NCBI GenBank assembly: GCA_030159235.1
Contig: BSBG01000003.1
Location: 372,001 to 436,000, forward strand
Origin: Bacillus safensis
Lineage (GTDB): Bacteria; Bacillota; Bacilli; Bacillales; Bacillaceae
Direction: 5' to 3'
Length of the DNA: 64,000 bases
Positions 58,889 through 64,000 of the stretch are shown here, in pieces. The number at the start of each line of letters is the position of its first letter. The stretch's first letter is position 1. A program made the position numbers and the translations under genes. The notes below the pieces were generated by a model. It did no database searches, was not told the DNA's origin, and saw only the letters and a list, made by a program, of their open reading frames with translations.

Positions 58889-61618
58889 ATGTCGAAACAG
58901 CAGCAAGTCGCTAAACAAGACGCTTTTCAATCTAGAAAAACGTTTTCGACAAATGGGAAAACGTATCACTATTATTCGTTAGAAGCACTCGAGAAACAAG
59001 GAATTGGAAATGTTTCTAAGCTACCTTATTCCATTAAGGTACTTTTAGAATCAGTGCTTCGCCAAGTAGACGGTAGAGTGATCAAGAAGGAACACGTTGA
59101 AAACTTGGCAAAATGGGGAACTGCCGAGGTAAAAGAAATTGATGTTCCATTTAAACCTTCTCGTGTAATTTTACAAGACTTCACGGGTGTACCAGCCGTC
59201 GTTGACCTTGCTTCTTTAAGAAAAGCAATGGCAGATGTAGGCGGGGATCCTGATAAAATCAACCCTGAAATTCCAGTTGACCTTGTCATTGACCACTCAG
59301 TACAAGTTGATAAAGCTGGAACTGAAGATGCATTAAACATTAATATGGATTTAGAATTTGAACGTAACGCAGAGCGTTATAACTTCCTTAGCTGGGCACA
59401 GAAAGCGTTTAACAACTATCAAGCTGTTCCGCCTGCGACAGGAATTGTTCACCAAGTGAACTTAGAGTATCTTGCAAGTGTTGTTCATGCGATTGAAGAA
59501 GATGGCGAGCTCATCACTTATCCAGATACATTAGTTGGTACTGACTCTCATACAACGATGATCAACGGGATCGGTGTACTTGGATGGGGCGTTGGCGGTA
59601 TCGAAGCGGAAGCTGGTATGCTTGGTCAGCCTTCATACTTCCCAGTACCAGAAGTTATTGGTGCTAAATTAGTTGGAGAGCTTCCAAATGGTACGACTGC
59701 AACTGACCTTGCATTAAAAGTCACACAAGTTCTACGTGAAAAAGGCGTAGTGAACAAGTTCGTTGAGTTCTTCGGACCTGGTGTTGCACAACTGCCGTTA
59801 GCGGATCGTGCAACAATTGCAAACATGGCGCCAGAATACGGTGCTACTTGCGGATTCTTCCCGGTAGATGAAGAAGCTCTTGCTTACCTTCGCCTTACTG
59901 GCCGTGATGAAGAGCAAATTAATGTCGTTGAAGAATATTCTCGCGCAAATGGTTTATTCTATACGCCAGATGCAGAAGAGCCAATTTTTACTGATGTTGT
60001 GGAAATTGATCTTTCTAAAATCGAGTCAAACTTATCTGGTCCAAAACGTCCACAAGATTTGATTCCACTTTCTGGCATGAAAGAGACGTTCCATAAACAC
60101 ATCGAAAGCCCAGCTGGTAACCAAGGGTTTGGCTTAGAGAAATCAGAGCTTGATAAACAAATCGAATTTGATCTTTCAAACGGTGAAAAAGCTGTCATGA
60201 AGACAGGTGCGATTGCGATTGCAGCAATTACGAGCTGTACGAATACATCGAACCCATACGTTTTAATTGGAGCAGGTCTTGTTGCGAAGAAAGCAAGTGA
60301 GCTTGGTATGAAGGTGCCAAACTACGTGAAAACGTCACTAGCACCAGGTTCTAAAGTAGTAACAGGATACCTTGTGAATTCAGGACTTCTTCCGTATTTA
60401 AGAGACCTCGGATTTAACATTGTTGGGTATGGCTGTACAACTTGTATCGGAAACTCAGGACCGCTTGCAAAAGAAATTGAAGATGCTGTCTCTGAAAATG
60501 ATCTGTTGATCACTTCTGTTTTATCAGGTAACCGTAACTTTGAAGGTCGTATCCATCCGCTTGTGAAAGGGAACTACCTTGCATCTCCACCATTAGTTGT
60601 GGCCTATGCACTTGCTGGTACGGTGAATATTGATTTAACAAAAGATCCTATTGGTGTCGATAAAAATGGCAAGAACGTTTATTTCAATGACATTTGGCCA
60701 TCAATGGAAGAAATCAATAGCGTCGTCAAAAGCACTGTCACACCTGAGCTATTCCGTTCAGAGTATGAAACTGTTTTTGACAACAATGACCGCTGGAATG
60801 AAATTAAAACGACGGATGATGCATTGTATAAATGGGATGAAAATTCCACATACATTGATAACCCGCCATTCTTTGAAAACCTATCAGTTGAACCTGGTAA
60901 AGTTGAACCGCTTAAAGGCTTGCGCGTCGTTGCGAAGTTTGGTGACTCTGTCACAACTGACCATATTTCTCCTGCTGGAGCGATTGGTAAGGATACACCG
61001 GCGGGCAAATATTTGCAAGAAAGAGGCGTGTCGCCTAGAGACTTTAACTCATATGGATCTCGCCGTGGTAACCACCATGTCATGATGAGAGGTACTTTTG
61101 CAAACATCCGTATTAAGAACCAAATTGCACCAGGAACAGAAGGCGGATATACAACCTACTGGCCAACTGGTGAAGTGACATCCATTTATGATGCGTGCAT
61201 GCGCTATAAAGAAGATGGAACGAGTCTCGCGATCTTAGCAGGTAAAGATTACGGAATGGGTTCTTCACGTGACTGGGCTGCAAAAGGAACAAATCTTCTT
61301 GGAATTAAATTTGTTCTAGCTGAAAGCTTTGAGCGTATCCACAGAAGTAACCTTGTCTTCATGGGCGTACTTCCTCTACAGTTTAAAGACGGAGAGAGTG
61401 CAGAAACTCATGGTCTAACAGGAACAGAAACATTTGAAGTTGATGTTGACGAAACAGTTCGTCCGCGTGATCTCGTCACTGTGAAAGCAATTGACACAGA
61501 TGGAAACGAGAAAACATTTGAAGTGGTGGTTCGCTTTGACAGTGAAGTCGAAATTGACTACTATCGTCATGGCGGTATCCTTCAAATGGTACTTCGCGAG
61601 AAATTGGCAAGCAACTAA
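58889..61618 (+). CDS. citB: Aconitase (aconitate hydratase A)
   Basis: 909 residues, identical in length to B. subtilis CitB. Converts citrate to isocitrate; when its 4Fe-4S cluster is lost it binds iron-responsive RNA. Cluster cysteines are in SCTNTSNP and [14 protein letters not shown]-terminal domain motifs [13 protein letters not shown] and [14 protein letters not shown] are clear. ATG 58889 follows AAAGGGGGA by 8-9 bases; the open frame from 58850 is not needed. Confidence 0.97.
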   Translation: MSKQQQVAKQDAFQSRKTFSTNGKTYHYYSLEALEKQGIGNVSKLPYSIKVLLESVLRQVDGRVIKKEHVENLAKWGTAEVKEIDVPFKPSRVILQDFTGVPAVVDLASLRKAMADVGGDPDKINPEIPVDLVIDHSVQVDKAGTEDALNINMDLEFERNAERYNFLSWAQKAFNNYQAVPPATGIVHQVNLEYLASVVHAIEEDGELITYPDTLVGTDSHTTMINGIGVLGWGVGGIEAEAGMLGQPSYFPVPEVIGAKLVGELPNGTTATDLALKVTQVLREKGVVNKFVEFFGPGVAQLPLADRATIANMAPEYGATCGFFPVDEEALAYLRLTGRDEEQINVVEEYSRANGLFYTPDAEEPIFTDVVEIDLSKIESNLSGPKRPQDLIPLSGMKETFHKHIESPAGNQGFGLEKSELDKQIEFDLSNGEKAVMKTGAIAIAAITSCTNTSNPYVLIGAGLVAKKASELGMKVPNYVKTSLAPGSKVVTGYLVNSGLLPYLRDLGFNIVGYGCTTCIGNSGPLAKEIEDAVSENDLLITSVLSGNRNFEGRIHPLVKGNYLASPPLVVAYALAGTVNIDLTKDPIGVDKNGKNVYFNDIWPSMEEINSVVKSTVTPELFRSEYETVFDNNDRWNEIKTTDDALYKWDENSTYIDNPPFFENLSVEPGKVEPLKGLRVVAKFGDSVTTDHISPAGAIGKDTPAGKYLQERGVSPRDFNSYGSRRGNHHVMMRGTFANIRIKNQIAPGTEGGYTTYWPTGEVTSIYDACMRYKEDGTSLAILAGKDYGMGSSRDWAAKGTNLLGIKFVLAESFERIHRSNLVFMGVLPLQFKDGESAETHGLTGTETFEVDVDETVRPRDLVTVKAIDTDGNEKTFEVVVRFDSEVEIDYYRHGGILQMVLREKLASN

Positions 61619-61625
61619 TACAGCA

Positions 61626-61665
61626 AAGAAGAGAAGGCGTTCTGACAGCTTTCTCTTCTTTTTTA
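61626..61665 (+). terminator. citB terminator
   Basis: GAAGAGAA and TTCTCTTC pair over a longer loop, followed by TTTTTT. Confidence 0.85.
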
Positions 61666-61684
61666 AAATAGTGGAGGATCAATC

Positions 61685-62188
61685 ATGTGGAAAAAAGGAA
61701 TAGCAAGCGCTGTTTTACTTGTGTTGATTGGTTTACTTGCATGGAATTTATTTGGGCCAAAAGAGCCCGCCATTGGTCTTGAAAAGGGGGATCAAGCCCC
61801 TGATTTTGAACTGAAAACCCTTGACGGCAAAACCGCCTCGTTATCTGATTACCGAGGGAAAAAGGTGCTCGTCAATTTCTGGGCGACATGGTGTAAGCCA
61901 TGCAGGACGGAAATGCCGGATCTAGATGCGATTAGGAGCGAAAATGACCAAGTCGAAGTACTAGCGGTGAATTTGACGACCACTGAAAAAAGCGTGAAAC
62001 ATGTTGCAGCCTTTACAAAAGAATTAAAGCTGAGCTTTCCTGTTTTATTGGACCAAAAAGGCATTCAAGCAAGATATCAGGTGCTATCATATCCAACTAC
62101 ATACATATTAGATGAAAAGGGACGCATCATGTCTGTGAAGCATCAAATGCTCACCAAAAAAGAAATTGAAAAAGAGCTGGATCTATAA
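61685..62188 (+). CDS. yneN: YneN, membrane-anchored thioredoxin-like protein
   Basis: 167 residues: N-terminal anchor (IASAVLLVLIGLLAWNLF) and a ResA/TlpA-type thioredoxin domain with FWATWCKPC active site, GDQAPDFEL start and cis-Pro in SYPTTY. Works outside the membrane as a disulfide reductase, probably fed by CcdA. ATG 61685 follows GGAGG. Confidence 0.88.
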   Translation: MWKKGIASAVLLVLIGLLAWNLFGPKEPAIGLEKGDQAPDFELKTLDGKTASLSDYRGKKVLVNFWATWCKPCRTEMPDLDAIRSENDQVEVLAVNLTTTEKSVKHVAAFTKELKLSFPVLLDQKGIQARYQVLSYPTTYILDEKGRIMSVKHQMLTKKEIEKELDL

Positions 62189-62206
62189 TGATTCAGCTCT
62201 TTTGCT
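62166..62206 (+). terminator. Terminator at yneN end
   Basis: AAGAGCTG and CAGCTCTT pair across the stop codon, followed by TTGC. Confidence 0.6.
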
Positions 62207-62262
62207 TATTTTCTAAATGTTTTGGCGAAAATGAAGTTATACATATACTGGAGGTGAGTGGA

Positions 62263-62388
62263 ATGAGAAGAAGAAAACGCCGCACATTTGAAGAGCTTGT
62301 GCTTGAAAATAAAAAAGAATTATTAAGCAATGAGGAATTTTTAAACCAGCTTGAAGAAAAGTTGGAAGAGCGATTTAGACAGAAATAA
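62263..62388 (+). CDS. FbpB-family small basic protein
   Basis: 41 residues with the pattern RRKRRTFEELVLENKKELL and EQLEEKLEER-like end typical of the Fur-regulated FbpB family (PF13040). B. subtilis FbpB assists the FsrA small RNA in iron sparing, but this paralogue sits in the yneN-sspN gap, where B. subtilis has none. GGAGGTGAG precedes ATG 62263. No convincing Fur box upstream. Confidence 0.7.
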   Translation: MRRRKRRTFEELVLENKKELLSNEEFLNQLEEKLEERFRQK

Positions 62389-62439
62389 GTTATGATTTAT
62401 CCGTTTTCGTTCATCCTAAAGAAGAGGGAGGGATGAATG

Positions 62440-62583
62440 ATGGGTAGAGAGCATGATAAACAAGCGCAGTTTACACCAGACCATTTAGGGACAAAACCTG
62501 TAGCATACAAACGGAATAAAGGTAAAAAGATGCATAATAAATCAAATGAACAGCCTGATGTGATACAGACGAAGGGCGAATAA
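62440..62583 (+). CDS. sspN: SspN, small acid-soluble spore protein N
   Basis: 47 residues: HLGTKPVAYKRNKGKKMHNK and a final QTKGE, as in B. subtilis SspN. ATG 62440 (or 62437) follows GGGAGGG. Upstream CATCCTA may be a sigma-G -10. tlp follows after 13 bases, forming the known sspN-tlp operon. Confidence 0.9.
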   Translation: MGREHDKQAQFTPDHLGTKPVAYKRNKGKKMHNKSNEQPDVIQTKGE

Positions 62584-62596
62584 GGAGGGAATCATC

Positions 62597-62839
62597 GTGA
62601 ATAACGAGTCATATCAATCCAATCCAGATGATCGTTCTGATAATGTTGAAAAGCTGCAAGATATGATCGAGAACACACTTGACAATATCGATGAATCCGA
62701 AGCAGCGATGGCCCTTTCGACAGAAACAGAAAAGCAAATGATCAAGCAAAAAAATGAAAACCGCAAAATGAGTATTGACGCAATGCGTTCTGAGATCAAG
62801 GACGAAGAAGCGGCAAGAAAGAATGGCTATACCGAATAA
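62597..62839 (+). CDS. tlp: Tlp, thioredoxin-like SASP of spores
   Basis: 80 residues, highly charged: NPDDRSDNVEKLQDMIENTL and NRKMSIDAMRSEIKDE, the Tlp family pattern. Despite its name it is a minor forespore SASP. GTG 62597 follows AAGGAGGGA. Operon with sspN. Confidence 0.92.
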   Translation: MNNESYQSNPDDRSDNVEKLQDMIENTLDNIDESEAAMALSTETEKQMIKQKNENRKMSIDAMRSEIKDEEAARKNGYTE

Positions 62840-62868
62840 ACCAGGGATTCCTGGTTTATTTTATTGCC
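62836..62868 (+). terminator. sspN-tlp terminator
   Basis: AATAAACCAGG and CCTGGTTTATT form an 11-bp stem over GATT, followed by TTATTG. Confidence 0.88.
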
Positions 62869-62946
62869 TCTTTTTAGAAGAACCATTTGGAATGTGGTAA
62901 AATGGCAGATACAGACCTTAGGTTTTGATAGGAGAGCGATGAAAAC

Positions 62947-63369
62947 GTGTATGTATCCAAAAAAGAAATAGAAGTCCGCTATGCAGAAACAGATCAAATG
63001 GGCATCGTGTATCATGCCAATTATTTAATCTGGATGGAAGTCGGCAGAACAGCATTAATTAAAGAATTAGGGTTTTCCTATGCGCAGCTAGAAGCAGATG
63101 GCGCTCTTGCACCTGTTATAGACTTGCAGGTTCAATATAAAAAACCATTGCTGTATGGTGAAACAGCAACCGTTCACACATGGATTGAAGAATATAACGG
63201 CCTCAAAACGGTGTATGGCTATGAAATTCAAAAGCCTGATGGACAAACAGCGATTACGGGGACAACCTCACATATTTGTGTCGATAAAGACACCTTTAGA
63301 CCTATTCAATTTAGAAAAGCCTTCCCTGCTTGGCATAAAGTATACGAACAGTCGAAGAAGCAGGTTTAA
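62947..63369 (+). CDS. yneP: YneP, 4HBT-family acyl-CoA thioesterase
   Basis: 140 residues with a hot-dog fold: RYAETDQMGIVYHANYLIWM, in which the Asp is the catalytic residue of YbgC-type thioesterases. Substrate unknown. GTG 62947 follows AGGAGAGCG by 8 bases. yneQ starts 3 bases after the stop. Confidence 0.88.
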   Translation: MYVSKKEIEVRYAETDQMGIVYHANYLIWMEVGRTALIKELGFSYAQLEADGALAPVIDLQVQYKKPLLYGETATVHTWIEEYNGLKTVYGYEIQKPDGQTAITGTTSHICVDKDTFRPIQFRKAFPAWHKVYEQSKKQV

Positions 63370-63372
63370 TTC

Positions 63373-63684
63373 ATGGCTTTTGGGATTAAACGAAGTGATT
63401 TAAACGCTTGGAAATCAGCTGTCCAGCAAGGGGAAGTTGCTTTTTTAACACATTATTGGCTTGATGACCGTTTTCCAAATGCTAATACCGTCACAAAAGC
63501 AGCCTGTCAGGATATGAAGCGGCTAGTTGAGTGGGGAGAAAGCCATGGACTAAAAAAAGAATGGATTCATGACCGCGCAGGGTTTCCTCACTTTGACTTG
63601 ATTGGAGAACCACAAAAAAGAATTCTGCAAAAGGAGCGGTCATTAGGAAACATTCAGGAGTATGGGTTATATATTAAAGGATAA
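63373..63684 (+). CDS. yneQ: YneQ, conserved hypothetical protein
   Basis: 103 residues, matches B. subtilis YneQ: AFLTHYWLDDRFPNANTVTK and EWIHDRAGFPHFDLIGE. No membrane segment, function unknown. Its start 3 bases after yneP indicates translational coupling. Confidence 0.88.
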   Translation: MAFGIKRSDLNAWKSAVQQGEVAFLTHYWLDDRFPNANTVTKAACQDMKRLVEWGESHGLKKEWIHDRAGFPHFDLIGEPQKRILQKERSLGNIQEYGLYIKG

Positions 63685-63685
63685 A

Positions 63686-63722
63686 ACAAAAAAGATACCC
63701 GAGGGATGAGGTATCTTTTTTG
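63686..63722. terminator. Bidirectional terminator, yneQ / yneR
   Basis: AAAAGATACC and GGTATCTTTTTT pair over about 10 bases between convergent genes. Confidence 0.85.
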
Positions 63723-63723
63723 T

Positions 63724-64000
63724 TTATTCATAATGAAATTCTGGTTCTTTCACTGACTCGTTATAATCAATATGCAGATCATGGTTGTCAAAGTACCAAA
63801 TATCACTTTCCTCAATAAAGAAAGTAATACCTTCTATTTCAGCGGTTGCGCCGGCATTTTGAGGTTCATCTTTTGCGACGCCGAGAGAAAAGCCTTTTTG
63901 TACATTACTGCACCCGCCATATCTCACAAAAAAGCGAACTTGATCACCTTTTTCTAAATCTAATTCATCCTTGTACCAATTGAGTGCATCTTCTTTTATC
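63724..64000 (-). CDS. yneR: YneR, HesB/IscA-like protein (N-terminus outside window)
   Basis: 92 residues are visible; the gene runs off the right edge, with the start just beyond. YKDELDLEKGDQVRFFVRYG and CSNVQKGFSLGVAKDEPQ match B. subtilis YneR, a HesB/IscA-fold protein. Only one Cys is seen, so the usual three-Cys cluster site of IscA is not conserved and a scaffold role is doubtful. Confidence 0.88.
   Translation of the reverse strand, partial: IKEDALNWYKDELDLEKGDQVRFFVRYGGCSNVQKGFSLGVAKDEPQNAGATAEIEGITFFIEESDIWYFDNHDLHIDYNESVKEPEFHYE

Noticed and set aside
62205-62262. Fur box before the FbpB-like gene
   Set aside because: GCGAAAATGAAG gives only scattered matches to TGATAATNATTATCA.

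Overview
This window is a piece of a Bacillus chromosome, most likely from the B. pumilus/safensis/altitudinis group. The basis is gene-by-gene recognition: the order nrdIEF-ymaB-cwlC-spoVK-hflX-ynbB-glnR-glnA at the left and lexA-yneA-yneB-ynzC-tkt-sirA-yneF-ynzD-ccdA-ccdC-yneK-cotM-sspP-sspO-citB-yneN-sspN-tlp-yneP-yneQ-yneR at the right follows the B. subtilis map. The secreted glutamyl endopeptidase resembles that of B. pumilus/B. intermedius. No sequence search was run; all assignments are from reading the proteins.

Layout. 1-10.7 kb is core: class Ib ribonucleotide reductase, a spore-lytic amidase, SpoVK, HflX, YnbB and the nitrogen control operon glnRA with two GlnR operators. 10.6-24.5 kb is an accessory hotspot starting exactly at the 3' end of glnA. 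A 74-bp copy of the glnA end plus terminator recurs at 16683-16756, so 10.6-16.7 kb looks like an integrated island. It carries decayed subtilase and toxin-like genes and an intact LXG polymorphic toxin with its immunity gene. Behind the second repeat come an integrase-like remnant, a frameshifted hydrolase, LysR and ArsR regulators with an MFS pump, and a second LXG toxin (nuclease) with a YezG-type immunity protein.

24.6-31 kb holds a macro-domain protein, BcrC, a frataxin-like protein, and a spore-surface cluster. That cluster is a CotZ-like/ENA-like fusion, an ENA-like (DUF3992) protein and a BclA-like collagen protein, preceded by a good sigma-K promoter match. It looks like an endospore-appendage system and is the most interesting find here. 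It is followed by a Rap-Phr pair. 31-42 kb is mixed accessory content: LigD and Ku for spore NHEJ, stress and VOC proteins, an Rrf2 regulator with its (frameshifted) oxidoreductase target, a DMT permease, a three-domain kinase-phosphatase-RNA ligase, and a DUF421 protein. 42-50 kb has FatR-CYP102A, glutamyl endopeptidase, a NucB-like nuclease, an RsbR paralogue and an IseA-like inhibitor. From 50 kb the core yne region resumes, with SOS control by LexA, central carbon enzymes (Tkt, CitB), cytochrome c maturation (CcdA, CcdC) and several small spore proteins.

Themes: sporulation recurs throughout (CwlC, SpoVK, ENA/BclA, LigD/Ku, NucB, SirA, CotM, SspN/O/P, Tlp). Interbacterial competition genes are concentrated in the glnA-linked hotspot. 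Two genes are broken by perfect short tandem duplications (4 bp and 10 bp), which are potentially reversible.
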